DNA of 38,976 nucleotides from JAHIGH01 sp964564035. GTDB lineage: Bacteria; Patescibacteriota; Microgenomatia; Levybacterales; UBA12049. Where the stretch lies: the NCBI GenBank assembly GCA_964564035.1, contig CAZLZN010000014.1, forward strand, positions 1 through 38,976. Reading direction: 5' to 3'. A model generated the notes under the pieces. It was not told the origin of the DNA, made no database searches, and was given only the letters and a program-made list of their open reading frames with translations. Both the position numbers and the translations under genes were made by a program. Below are positions 24,302 to 33,001 of this stretch, one piece after another. Every line of letters begins with the position of its first letter. Positions within the stretch are counted from its first letter, which is position 1.

Positions 24302-25366
24302 ATGATAAAAAGAATATTTATGTTTTTTGCCGGTTTTTTGATCACCGGGATTTTGTTTTATGCGGCTGTTGCAACCAGTTTTGGTCAAGGATCAAGGATT
24401 ATTATATTGTGGCCGAATCCGGAAACTGCTAAATCCAGCCTGCAGCTTCAGACTTTTCCTTTTGTAATAGTGCCGCCTCCGCCTGCCAGCGGTTCGGGGA
24501 AGATAGCGACAGAGTCGTCAAAAATCCAGCTTGTGAATAATAAAGCGCCCAGTCAGCTTAGGGGTAACTATTGCCCGGCGGATTATGTAAAAAGCCCAGG
24601 TGAAACATGCGAATGCTGGGATATGAATGCGATCGCGTGTCCGGCCGGTACCGATACAGTACCTACCTGTCCGCAAGGCCAGATACCTTTTATGGACTTT
24701 ATGGAGTCAAACTCAAGACAATGGTACTGCGCCGAGCTTATAGGTTTGCCCGGGGGCACGCAGAGCAAAACTCCGCCTGAGGGGTGTTTTGAGGCTTGTA
24801 TTGCCAAGCCGATCGTGTATCTATACCCTACCGAGCCGACTTATATTGATGTTGAGGTTGTCGCGCCGGGAGAAGTGTTCGTATCCGATCCGCAATATCC
24901 AGCGGGAGGATGGAGAGATGTGCTGGCATATCCGAGCGGGGATTTGGTATATCAAGGTTCAAAATACAAAGAATTATTTTATGAAACGCGGGTAAAAACC
25001 AAGATAGAAATGCCTGATGCCGGAATCGTCATAGCCAGAGAAAGAATCGAGCATGAATTAAGAAGCGCTTTATTTAAATTCGGATTAAAAGACCGGGAGC
25101 TTGAGGAGTTTTTGGAGTATTGGGTGCCGACTCTTGAAAATTTGAATAGTGATTATGTGTTTTTTTCCGTGTTAACGCCGGATGTTAAAGAGTCTGTTGA
25201 TAAATTGATAATTTCGCCGGAGCCGGATACCAGAATTGAGATCATAGCGTATTTTAAGCCTTTGGGTAAGCCTGTTGATACCAAGCCTTTATATGTCCCT
25301 GAAAGTCCTCCGGTACGTTCGGGATTTACAATGGTCGAGTGGGGCGGAACTATTGATTTTGAATAA
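24302..25366 (+). CDS. secreted or membrane-anchored protein with AKPIVYLYP motif
   Basis: The protein has 354 aa. An N-terminal signal or anchor helix (4-25) and a Pro/Ser-rich linker lead to a Cys-rich segment with six Cys between about 91 and 143. The motif CIAKPIVYLYPTEPTYIDV (166-184) follows. I associate CxAKPVIYLYP with a widespread uncharacterised family of surface proteins. The remaining 170 residues contain beta-strand character and a helix EHELRSALFKFGLKDRELEEF. It is divergent from the SpoIID gene, sharing a 77-bp promoter region, so both may act at the cell wall (inference). Function unknown. Confidence 0.75.
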   Translation: MIKRIFMFFAGFLITGILFYAAVATSFGQGSRIIILWPNPETAKSSLQLQTFPFVIVPPPPASGSGKIATESSKIQLVNNKAPSQLRGNYCPADYVKSPGETCECWDMNAIACPAGTDTVPTCPQGQIPFMDFMESNSRQWYCAELIGLPGGTQSKTPPEGCFEACIAKPIVYLYPTEPTYIDVEVVAPGEVFVSDPQYPAGGWRDVLAYPSGDLVYQGSKYKELFYETRVKTKIEMPDAGIVIARERIEHELRSALFKFGLKDRELEEFLEYWVPTLENLNSDYVFFSVLTPDVKESVDKLIISPEPDTRIEIIAYFKPLGKPVDTKPLYVPESPPVRSGFTMVEWGGTIDFE

Positions 25367-25368
25367 AG

Positions 25369-26013
25369 CTACTTCAGCTTGATACCGTTTATAAAATCCC
25401 GGAAGTAACCTTCGATGTCGCTATTTGGCCGTTCTCCTTCGTAAGAATATTTTATGGTAATTACCTGGCTTTTGTAATTTAGGATATAAGCAGTTTGCTG
25501 TACGGGTTCTTTTAAGACAGCATCGTTTACTTTTTTGAAGGGAACTGTGCCGTTTAGCTTTTTTGCTTTGATACCCAGAATGTTTTCGTCTGCTTCAAGC
25601 AAGCCTACTGCCTTTAGTATGTTAATTTTCTGCTCCAAATTGACATTGTTGGCAGGTTCGATTTGAATATTTAACTGAGGGTAATTGATGCCTTCCGGGA
25701 GTGCGGAGGGTTTAATTATGATAATTTCGCCGCCGGTACTTATGTCTCCTTTTTCGACAAACCAGTCGGGGGCATACGGGATCGACAACAGAGGAGTGTC
25801 ATAGGTTTTCCATTTAAGAAGGCCTGATTCCTGCTGTGTTTTTTCGGCGCTATTTGCAGGAGGGCGTGAGGGTTCACCAGCAGCGGGGGTGTCGTTTTTG
25901 GATTGCTGTTCGGAGAATAAGGCAAGTAACGGGAGCAGAAGCGTAAGAAGTATCAGCGGAATGATGACCTTTTTTTGCTTGAGATTTTTGAAATATGTTT
26001 TGGCCGAATTCAT
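25369..26013 (-). CDS. membrane-anchored hypothetical protein (PsbP-like fold possible)
   Basis: The protein has 214 aa. An N-terminal anchor (15-34) precedes a Pro/Ser/Thr-rich linker. The external domain begins LLKWKTYDTPLLSIPYAPDWF and continues through beta-rich sequence with TAYILNYKSQVITIKYSY and ends near YFRDFINGIKLK. The order of strands and the final helix recall PsbP/Mog1-like or DUF4367-type domains, but no decisive motif is seen. It converges on the previous gene with 2 bp between stops. Confidence 0.7.
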   Translation of the reverse strand: MNSAKTYFKNLKQKKVIIPLILLTLLLPLLALFSEQQSKNDTPAAGEPSRPPANSAEKTQQESGLLKWKTYDTPLLSIPYAPDWFVEKGDISTGGEIIIIKPSALPEGINYPQLNIQIEPANNVNLEQKINILKAVGLLEADENILGIKAKKLNGTVPFKKVNDAVLKEPVQQTAYILNYKSQVITIKYSYEGERPNSDIEGYFRDFINGIKLK

Positions 26014-26139
26014 TTTTGTATTTTCAGTTTGGCAGTTGCTGTAAGTTTTGTCAATTTGATTTTTTCGGACATTTTTCGCGTACTGGATAATGCAAAGAGC
26101 GCTTAATTATAAGTTGAAATTGTGATAATATGCTTTTGA

Positions 26140-26742
26140 ATGAATATGGTCGAAACTACGCAAACGAGCCAGTTTTTTAAGGCATATTATAAAAGTAAGC
26201 CGCGGAGCAGGCGGGGGTTTTATGTGTTGATGCTCTCCGGGTTTTTAATCGCAGGGGGAATAGTAGGAGTTTATTGGTTGGGCAGTTCGAGTAACCGGAA
26301 TCAGGACGATGCAGGCGGTGATCGGGTGATGCAGGCGGCTCGCGTAGCCACTCCTGTTCTTCCTACGTCTTCGGTTTCTGCTGTCTTGAATGTGCCTGCG
26401 GTGCAAAAAAATACTCCTGCCGATAAAATTTCCGATATAGACCGCGGGGCTATCGAAATAGCAGTTTTGAACGGAAGCGGGACTCAGGGGGCAGCGTCAG
26501 GAACAGCTTTGTATTTGAGAGGGCTTGGTTATAACGTCGTAAAGACAGATAACGCGGATAATTTTGGTTACAAAGATGTGAGCGTTTTTGTTAAAAAGTC
26601 TTACAGCAGGTATGTTTTGGTTCTTAAGAAAGATCTGGAAGACTTTGCCGGAAATATAAATCAAGATAATTTGCGCTCTAGCGTTTCGGCCAGCATTTCT
26701 GATAATATTACATATGACGCAGAGGTGATTGTGGGGGAGTGA
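26140..26742 (+). CDS. LytR_C-domain membrane protein
   Basis: The protein has 200 aa. A cytoplasmic N-terminus of 28 residues is followed by one transmembrane helix (27-48), a variable linker and a C-terminal LytR_C domain at about 105-196, opening with IEIAVLNGSGTQGAASGTALYLRGLGYNVV. LytR_C occurs at the end of LytR-CpsA-Psr proteins that attach polymers to peptidoglycan; here it stands without the LCP catalytic domain. The extended -10 TGT-GATAAT (26121-26129) ends ten bases before the ATG. It is 17 bp upstream of the rpiB-like gene, which may share its transcript. Confidence 0.82.
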   Translation: MNMVETTQTSQFFKAYYKSKPRSRRGFYVLMLSGFLIAGGIVGVYWLGSSSNRNQDDAGGDRVMQAARVATPVLPTSSVSAVLNVPAVQKNTPADKISDIDRGAIEIAVLNGSGTQGAASGTALYLRGLGYNVVKTDNADNFGYKDVSVFVKKSYSRYVLVLKKDLEDFAGNINQDNLRSSVSASISDNITYDAEVIVGE

Positions 26743-26759
26743 ATAGGGATTAGAGTATT

Positions 26760-27266
26760 ATGAAAATATTTTTAGCAGCGGATCATGCGGGATTTGATTT
26801 AAAAGAAAAAGTACGGGTTTTTTTGATGAAGGCCGGGCATGATGTTGTCGACTGCGGGGCTGAAATTTTTGATAAAAATGACGATTATCCTGATTTTATA
26901 GGAAAAGCGGCCCGGGGAGTCAGTCAGGATCCCGATAATTCATTCGGGGTTATTTTTGGCGGTTCGGGGCAGGCAGAGATGATGACGGCAAATAAGTTCA
27001 GGAATGTGAGGTGCGCGCTGTTTTATTCGCTTGCTGTTCCTGTCGGGGCGGCTGAGGTAACGGGCCGCATGAGTACCGATCCGTATGAGATAATCAGACT
27101 CGCGCGTGAGCATAATAATGCTAATATGTTGTCTCTCAGCGGGCGTTTTCTGAAGGAGCATGAGGCTATAAAGGCAATCGAGCTGTTTATTGAGACCAGA
27201 TTTCCCGCCGATGAACGCCATGTCAGGAGAATCGAAAAAATTAAGAAGATAGAAGAGGCTAAGTAA
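26760..27266 (+). CDS. rpiB: RpiB/LacAB-family sugar-phosphate isomerase
   Basis: The protein has 168 aa, near the usual 150. The family signatures are visible: MKIFLAADHAGFDLKEKV at the N-terminus with the substrate-binding DHAG, then YPDFIGKAA, FGVIFGGSGQAEMMTANKFRNVRCAL and NNANMLSLSGRFL. RpiB interconverts ribose-5-phosphate and ribulose-5-phosphate. The catalytic Cys in the usual CGTGIG loop is replaced (FGGSGQ), as in some RpiB lineages that use another base, so activity on an alternative aldose is possible. The Rpe-like gene 200 bp downstream suggests they work in the same pentose-phosphate branch. Confidence 0.85.
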   Translation: MKIFLAADHAGFDLKEKVRVFLMKAGHDVVDCGAEIFDKNDDYPDFIGKAARGVSQDPDNSFGVIFGGSGQAEMMTANKFRNVRCALFYSLAVPVGAAEVTGRMSTDPYEIIRLAREHNNANMLSLSGRFLKEHEAIKAIELFIETRFPADERHVRRIEKIKKIEEAK

Positions 27267-27462
27267 GCTCGGATAGCGATACTTAAATCGCAGGAATTGG
27301 AATAAAATCAAAGCGCAAAATGCAAAGATCAAAACCAAATGTAAAACTCAAAATAGTTACAGAACAATATTTGGGAATTGATTCAGATGATTTAGCTTTG
27401 CTAACTAAGATTTAAAAAGTTATTGCTTGAATTAAAAGTGGCGTTTAAAGATTTAATTATTT
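27267..27462. other. AT-rich spacer with ATCAAAGCGCAAA repeat
   Basis: At 27305-27345 an A-rich string beginning ATCAAAGCGCAAAATGCAAA closely matches the one at 8922-8955. Downstream a weak -35 TTGAAT (27427-27432) and -10 TTTAAT (27452-27457) precede ATG 27463 by five bases. No RNA gene is seen. Confidence 0.55.
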
Positions 27463-28158
27463 ATGTTTGAGATTATACCGAGTCCGGGGACGGAGAATAA
27501 AAATTGGGGGGAGATCGATAAAAAGATTATAGATGTAAAATCATTTGCCAGGACCATTCATATTGATGTAATAGACGGTATTTATGTTAATAATAAGACA
27601 TTTGCCGATGCGGCCCCTTTTGCAAAGTATACAAATAAATCAAAAACCGGTCAGATTGACGGTGAGAGCGGGTTAGTGTTTGAAGTTCATTTGATGGTCG
27701 ATAACCCCATTCAGTATCTCAAGCCGTTTTCCGAGGCGGGTTTTCAAAGATTTATCGGGCAAATTGAGAAAATGCCGAGCCAGGAAGAGTTTGTCGCGCA
27801 GGCACAAATATATGGAGAGGCAGCTCTGGCGCTCGACAAACAGTCATCTGTTGATTCGTTAAAGGTTCCCCTTGAAGATCTTGATTCAATACTTGTAATG
27901 ACTATACAGGCAGGTTTTTCAGGGCAAAAATTTGAAGAAAGTTTGCTTGAAAAAGTGAAGGCAATCAGAATGAAAAACGAGTATCTGCCAATTGAAGTTG
28001 ACGGGGGTATTAATGATGAGACTATTGCGATAGCTGCCGCTGCCGGAGCTAACAGATTTGTCGCGACTAGTTTCCTGTATGGTATCGGGTCTCCGGTGTC
28101 GCAGTATAAAATGCTGATTGATAAGCTGAAGAATCTGGAGCCGCTTCAGGGCCTCTGA
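27463..28158 (+). CDS. ribulose-phosphate 3-epimerase-like protein
   Basis: The protein has 231 aa, a TIM barrel of Rpe length. The metal-ligand positions of Rpe are kept: His and Asp in IHIDVIDG, His in FEVHLM and Asp in IEVDGGI. The phosphate-loop motif is TIQAGFSGQKF, where Rpe usually has VNPGFGGQKF. Residues after the first motif differ (GIYVNNKTF rather than GHFVPN). It should epimerise ribulose-5-phosphate to xylulose-5-phosphate or act on a related ketose phosphate. Its 3' end overlaps the convergent PBP gene by 13 bp. Confidence 0.82.
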   Translation: MFEIIPSPGTENKNWGEIDKKIIDVKSFARTIHIDVIDGIYVNNKTFADAAPFAKYTNKSKTGQIDGESGLVFEVHLMVDNPIQYLKPFSEAGFQRFIGQIEKMPSQEEFVAQAQIYGEAALALDKQSSVDSLKVPLEDLDSILVMTIQAGFSGQKFEESLLEKVKAIRMKNEYLPIEVDGGINDETIAIAAAAGANRFVATSFLYGIGSPVSQYKMLIDKLKNLEPLQGL

Positions 28159-30365
28159 CCGCTTAGTTGTCCGCTTTGGGTAAACCGCAGATTCGCAGGC
28201 CGGCATTCGGGAATATTTTCGGTTCGTTTAAGCAGATATTCAAGTTTGCCGCGGCAGAGTTTTTGAGTAACTTCATCAGGAGGAATTGGTTTGGTGCCGG
28301 GGTTTTCCGCCAGCAGTGCGCTCATTATTTTGTGCCAGATGGGTGCGGCTCCCGTAATGCCGGAGGCTAAATGGGGACTCATGGGTGCGTTGTCGTTGTT
28401 GCCAACCCAGACAATGACTACATAGTTGTTTGTATAACCGTTTGTCCAATTGTCCTTTTTGTAATCCGTTGTGCCGGTTTTGACAGAGACGTAGTGACCG
28501 GGTATGTGAAGGGGGGAGTTGGAGCCGAATTCTACGCTTCGCGCCTGATTGTCGGCTAATATGTCGGAGAGGATAAAGGCGACGCCTTTTTCAAGAATCT
28601 GCATGCCGTGAGGGATAGTTTTTTCTTCGAGAGTATTTCCCCGGGAATCGGTAATTTTCAAAATCGGATTTAGATCTATCCTGTTGCCCTGATTCGCGAG
28701 CGTACCGTAAACGGTTGCCATGTCCAGCATGGTGACTTCGGCCGCTCCAAGCGTGATAGATAAGCCGTAATCATCAGGATTTTTCCAAGTGGTGATCCCC
28801 ATGTTTTTGCCCATATTGACCATAGTTGGAATTCCTATGCGGTTTAGGGTTTTTACAGCAGGAATATTGAGCGAGTTTGCTAAGGCATACCTGAGCGGTA
28901 CTTTGCCGTGAAATCTGCCGTCGTAGTTTACGGGCGTATAAGACGTGCCATAGCCGGGATATGAGACCGGTGTGTCTTCAATAATACTTGCGGCTGTCAG
29001 GTCTTTTTGGAGCGCAGCGGCGTATGTGACAACTTTTATGGATGAGCCGGGCTGACGCAGGGAAGTCGCTACGTTGAAGTTGCCTCCGTCAGGGTCGTTC
29101 CAGTCATGGCTTCCGACCATAGCCAGAATGTCGCCGTTTTTCGGGTCTGTGATCACCGAGGCGCCATTCGAGAGATTCAGATATGAGTTTGCCGCAACTT
29201 CTTCTTTGACAATTCTTTCGGCCATCAGCTGGGTTTTGAGGTCGAGTGATGTCCTGATAATCAGCCCGCCTTTTTCAAGCATGGGGAGACCGTATTTCTG
29301 AGCGAGCTGTTCTTTTACATAGGTCACGAAATGAGGCGCATAAATTGCAATTTGCGGCTGTTTGAAAACCAGCTCTTCTTTTAGAGCTTTGTCTGCTTCT
29401 TGCCGCGTAATAAAATTAAGAGCCACCATTCTGGATAGAACTTCTTTTTGTCTTGTTTTCCACAGCTCAGGATTGTTCCCGTAAGGCGAGTAAATCGTTG
29501 GCGCGGATGTCAGGCCGGCCAGAAAAGCGCTTTGGGCAAGGTCTATGTCTCTGGTTGATTTTCCGAAATAGGTCTGGCTGGCGGCTTCTATCCCCCAGGC
29601 GGTTCCACCGTAGGGGATCTGGTTGAAGTACATCTCAAGTATTTGGTTTTTGGTAAAAATCCGTTCTGCCCAGAAGGCGAGTACCAGTTCTTTGACTTTG
29701 CGCATATAGCTTTTTTCGGGTGTTAAAAATGACGTTTTTATCAATTGCTGAGTAATAGTTGAGCCGCCCTGGATTTTTTCGCCTTCGAGGTTGACTTTGA
29801 AAGCCCGTGCTATTGAGGGTATGTCAAAGCCCATGTGGTTGTAAAAATTTTTATCTTCTATAGCGATTGTCGCCTGGCGCAAATGCTTAGGAACCTCTGA
29901 GAGGGGGATTATTGTACGGTTTTGGTTAGCGTAAATTTGGGCAAGCAGTATACCGTTGCGGTCGTATATTTTGGTAGTCTGCGCACTTTGATTGAGAGTT
30001 AGAGCGTTTGGACTAGGCAGTTCCTGAAGGAAGATGAAAATAAGCAGGGGAATAAAAAAGAATAACGCGGAGAAGAACGCGCCGAAAGCGACGTATTTTA
30101 GTCTGGATCTGAACGCGATGTGAGGCGCGCGGTGTTTTTTGCGTTTGTAGGAGTTTCTGTTTTTTGACGGTGATTTTTTGAAGAAGGTTTTATAATTTTT
30201 TTTAAGCCGGGAGAAAGAGTGGAAAATGTTTTGATTAAAGCGCACGATTGAGTTTTTGAATTTAGAAAATGATTTTACTATCGCGGAGGCTGTTTTTCTA
30301 ACGGCGTCTTCGGTCTTCAGTAAAGCAATTAATACGATAAAGATTGCATATAAGAACAATCGCAT
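28146..30365 (-). CDS. class A penicillin-binding protein (bifunctional)
   Basis: The protein has 739 aa. A basic cytoplasmic N-terminus precedes a membrane anchor at 91-113. GT51 glycosyltransferase: catalytic E170 in IEDKNFYNHMGFD, GGSTITQQLIK (200-210), then RKVKELVLAFWAERIFTKNQ and EMYFNQIPYGG. Transpeptidase: S441-S-I-K444, S498-L-N500 and K629-T-G631. All catalytic motifs are intact, so it should polymerise and cross-link peptidoglycan. An additional hydrophobic stretch at residues 3-17 is unusual. The -10 TATAAC (30373-30378, minus) ends seven bases before the ATG. A paralogue lies 385 bp upstream. Confidence 0.93.
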   Translation of the reverse strand: MRLFLYAIFIVLIALLKTEDAVRKTASAIVKSFSKFKNSIVRFNQNIFHSFSRLKKNYKTFFKKSPSKNRNSYKRKKHRAPHIAFRSRLKYVAFGAFFSALFFFIPLLIFIFLQELPSPNALTLNQSAQTTKIYDRNGILLAQIYANQNRTIIPLSEVPKHLRQATIAIEDKNFYNHMGFDIPSIARAFKVNLEGEKIQGGSTITQQLIKTSFLTPEKSYMRKVKELVLAFWAERIFTKNQILEMYFNQIPYGGTAWGIEAASQTYFGKSTRDIDLAQSAFLAGLTSAPTIYSPYGNNPELWKTRQKEVLSRMVALNFITRQEADKALKEELVFKQPQIAIYAPHFVTYVKEQLAQKYGLPMLEKGGLIIRTSLDLKTQLMAERIVKEEVAANSYLNLSNGASVITDPKNGDILAMVGSHDWNDPDGGNFNVATSLRQPGSSIKVVTYAAALQKDLTAASIIEDTPVSYPGYGTSYTPVNYDGRFHGKVPLRYALANSLNIPAVKTLNRIGIPTMVNMGKNMGITTWKNPDDYGLSITLGAAEVTMLDMATVYGTLANQGNRIDLNPILKITDSRGNTLEEKTIPHGMQILEKGVAFILSDILADNQARSVEFGSNSPLHIPGHYVSVKTGTTDYKKDNWTNGYTNNYVVIVWVGNNDNAPMSPHLASGITGAAPIWHKIMSALLAENPGTKPIPPDEVTQKLCRGKLEYLLKRTENIPECRPANLRFTQSGQLSGQRP

Positions 30366-30425
30366 AACAAATGTTATAGGGGAGGCTTTGAAGATTATAC
30401 TAAAGGAATTAGAGGATTAAAAGAG

Positions 30426-30656
30426 CTAATTTTGGGGAAGTTCAGCAGTTGGTTGAGGCTGATTGCGGATAGAGCTTGTAAGAGTTTTGGGTTTACTGAT
30501 CAAAAACAATAGAGAGATCGAGAGAATTACTACGATAAGAATTATGATTCCGATGAAAAAAAGTGTTTTTTTGCCCGATTCACGGTTGTAGCGTATATAA
30601 TTCTGGTTTAGTTCTTCAGTTGCCGGTTTTTGTTTTAATGAAGCTATTGGCGTCAT
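30426..30656 (-). CDS. small single-pass membrane protein between two PBP genes
   Basis: The protein has 76 aa: a polar N-terminal half, one transmembrane helix at about 31-53 and a short Pro/Gln-rich external tail. It has its own promoter: -10 TATAAT (30665-30670, minus) ends eight bases before the ATG, the same layout as other genes here, which supports it as a real gene. Lying between two class A PBP genes on the same strand, it may assist wall synthesis (inference only). Confidence 0.6.
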   Translation of the reverse strand: MTPIASLKQKPATEELNQNYIRYNRESGKKTLFFIGIIILIVVILSISLLFLISKPKTLTSSIRNQPQPTAELPQN

Positions 30657-30749
30657 ATCAAATAATTATAGATTTCCCGAACTTAAAATACAAATTCTAT
30701 ATAGAGGCTGTCAGCAGTGTCGAAAAAATGCATAAGCTGCGCAAGATGA

Positions 30750-32948
30750 TCATTGGGCGGGGGAGGGGGTGACGGGCGGAGGGCAAGAGAGGCAATATTT
30801 TGTATTTGTCTCGTCGGTTATGATCAATTCTTCTTTGGATTCTACGTTTTCGGTTTGGCCTTCTTTGGCAAGCTGGCCGGTTGTTTTGTCGATCCAAACG
30901 GCTGTTCTGACCGGCGCTATGGATTTGGGTTCTTTGCCTTTTACAAAATATTCGTAACGCGTAGCGCATGAGCCTTCCTGGCCTTCCTGGGGCGGCAGTT
31001 GTCCGGTGTTACTGCAAATTGCTTTGGTTACCACATCAGGCGGCTTGGGAGGGCTTTTGGGATCCCGGTCTTTGAGCAGATTGGTCATCAGTTTATTCCA
31101 AATCGGCGCCGCGCCTGTCAGGCCTGATACGATACCGGACATCGGCGTGCGGTCGTTGTTTCCGACCCAAACAGCCACGACATATTGCGGCGTGTAGCCT
31201 ATTGTCCAGTTGTCTTTGTAGTCGTTGGTAGTGCCGGTTTTGACAGATACGAATTTGTTGCCGATCTTCAGCTCGGAACTCGGGCCAAATGCCTGCATTC
31301 TGGCATTGTTGTCAGCCAGTATGTCGGAGATTATCCAAGCGACAGACGCGGGGAGTACGCTTTTGCCAAATATCGGACTTTTGGGGGGCTTGTATTCTTC
31401 CAGTACCCTTCCTTCACGGTCTGTGATTTTCATAATAGGCTGGAGGTCGACTCTATATCCGAGGTTGGCAAAAACACCGAAAGCTGTTGCCATGTCGACC
31501 ATGGTCACTTCTCCGCCGCCGAGTGTAAGTGAAAGTCCGTAGCGTGACGGGTCTTTGAATGTCGTTATGCCCATTGCGGTTGCGGTCGCGATCATCGACT
31601 CGATAGTGTTGAGTTTGAGCATTTTGACTGCCGGGATGTTAAGTGAGTTTGCCAGAGCCTGGCGCATTTGGACCGGGCCATGAAACCGTCCGTCATAATT
31701 GCGGGGACAATACGGAGCTGTTCCCGGGTTGGGGTAGCATATTGAGCTGTCGATAAAGAGCGTTGCTGCCGTATAGCCTTTGACTAGTCCTACGGCATAA
31801 TTAATCGGTTTAATTGACGAGCCGGGCTGAAGTTCCTGAATTGTCATATTTACGTTGCCATCTTTGCCGTCATACCAATCACGGCTCCCGACCATCGCCA
31901 GTATCTCGCCTGTTGCCGGATTAGTGATCAAAGCGGCGCCATTTTCGACTTTGTTTTGTTCGAGTTTTGCAACTTCGCTTGCTACTACAAGCTGTGCAAA
32001 ATTTTGTATATCCAGATCAAGGCTAGTATAGACTTTCAGTCCGCCCTGTTCTACTGTTTTTTCTCCGTATTTTTTCTGCAATAGATCTTTGACGTAGAAA
32101 ACGAAATGAGGCGCTTTAATGGGATTTGTTATTTTTTGGAATACGAGTTCTTCTCGGTTTGCTTTGTCCAGTTGATTTTTGGTTATGTATCCTTGCTCGT
32201 ACATTTTGCGCAGTACTTCTTTTTGCCGCCTCAGGCCTAATTCCGGGTGGGAGCCAAAAGGAGACAGGGAGCTTGGAGCTTCGGGAAGGCCGGCGAGATA
32301 AGCCTGCTGGGCAATGCTCAGGCTACTTGCCGATTTGCCGAAATACGTTCTGGATGCTGCTTCAACGCCATAGGATGTTCCTCCGTAGGGCACTTGATTC
32401 AGGTACATCTCCAAAATCTGGTCTTTGGTATACATGTATTCGACTATTATGCTTAAGGCAAGCTCTTTGATTTTTCGGGTTACTGTGCGTTCGGGAGTCA
32501 GTAGGCCGTTTTTGACCAGCTGTTGAGTAAGAGTGGAGCCGCCTTGAAGCTGTTTGTGGAAGACGGTTGAATAAAATGCCCTTATTACTCCCCTGATATC
32601 TATCGCGCCGTGTTTGTAGAAATCTTTGTCTTCGATAGCAATTGTTGCCTGCTGGAGGGTCCTGGGTATTTTTCCTAAGGGCAAAAATGTCTGATTGCGA
32701 TCCGAGTAAATAGTATAAAGCAACCTGCCTTTGCGGTCGTAGATCTCTGATGAAAATGAGCCGGTCGTTGATCTAAGTTTGGTAGGCGACGGTAGATCAC
32801 TAAGGAACGACCTGTATATAAAAAAACCTGCTACGATAAGTATGAGAAAGAGTATCGTACCGATTATGAACAGACGGGACCGTTTTATGCTGATTTTAAA
32901 ACGCTTAGGACTTTTGATTATTTTTTTGTAGTTTTTTAACATCGACAC
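30750..32948 (-). CDS. class A penicillin-binding protein (bifunctional), paralogue
   Basis: The protein has 732 aa from GTG 32948; an ATG six bases downstream (32942) is an alternative. The membrane anchor is 26-47. GT51: E106 in IEDKDFYKHGAID, GGSTLTQQLVKNG and EMYLNQVPYGGTSYG. Transpeptidase: GSSIKPINYA, NSLNIPAVK and SVKTGTTNDYKDNW. The Cys-containing C-terminal region (after about residue 650) extends beyond the core and ends SCPPPVTPSPAQ, a Pro-rich tail. It is clearly related to the PBP downstream, so the pair arose by duplication. It shares a divergent promoter region with the CvpA-CAP gene. Confidence 0.93.
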   Translation of the reverse strand: MSMLKNYKKIIKSPKRFKISIKRSRLFIIGTILFLILIVAGFFIYRSFLSDLPSPTKLRSTTGSFSSEIYDRKGRLLYTIYSDRNQTFLPLGKIPRTLQQATIAIEDKDFYKHGAIDIRGVIRAFYSTVFHKQLQGGSTLTQQLVKNGLLTPERTVTRKIKELALSIIVEYMYTKDQILEMYLNQVPYGGTSYGVEAASRTYFGKSASSLSIAQQAYLAGLPEAPSSLSPFGSHPELGLRRQKEVLRKMYEQGYITKNQLDKANREELVFQKITNPIKAPHFVFYVKDLLQKKYGEKTVEQGGLKVYTSLDLDIQNFAQLVVASEVAKLEQNKVENGAALITNPATGEILAMVGSRDWYDGKDGNVNMTIQELQPGSSIKPINYAVGLVKGYTAATLFIDSSICYPNPGTAPYCPRNYDGRFHGPVQMRQALANSLNIPAVKMLKLNTIESMIATATAMGITTFKDPSRYGLSLTLGGGEVTMVDMATAFGVFANLGYRVDLQPIMKITDREGRVLEEYKPPKSPIFGKSVLPASVAWIISDILADNNARMQAFGPSSELKIGNKFVSVKTGTTNDYKDNWTIGYTPQYVVAVWVGNNDRTPMSGIVSGLTGAAPIWNKLMTNLLKDRDPKSPPKPPDVVTKAICSNTGQLPPQEGQEGSCATRYEYFVKGKEPKSIAPVRTAVWIDKTTGQLAKEGQTENVESKEELIITDETNTKYCLSCPPPVTPSPAQ

Positions 32949-33001
32949 AGGTTGTATTATTTTATCATGAATTTATTATAATAGTATGTATACTGTAAAA
33001 T

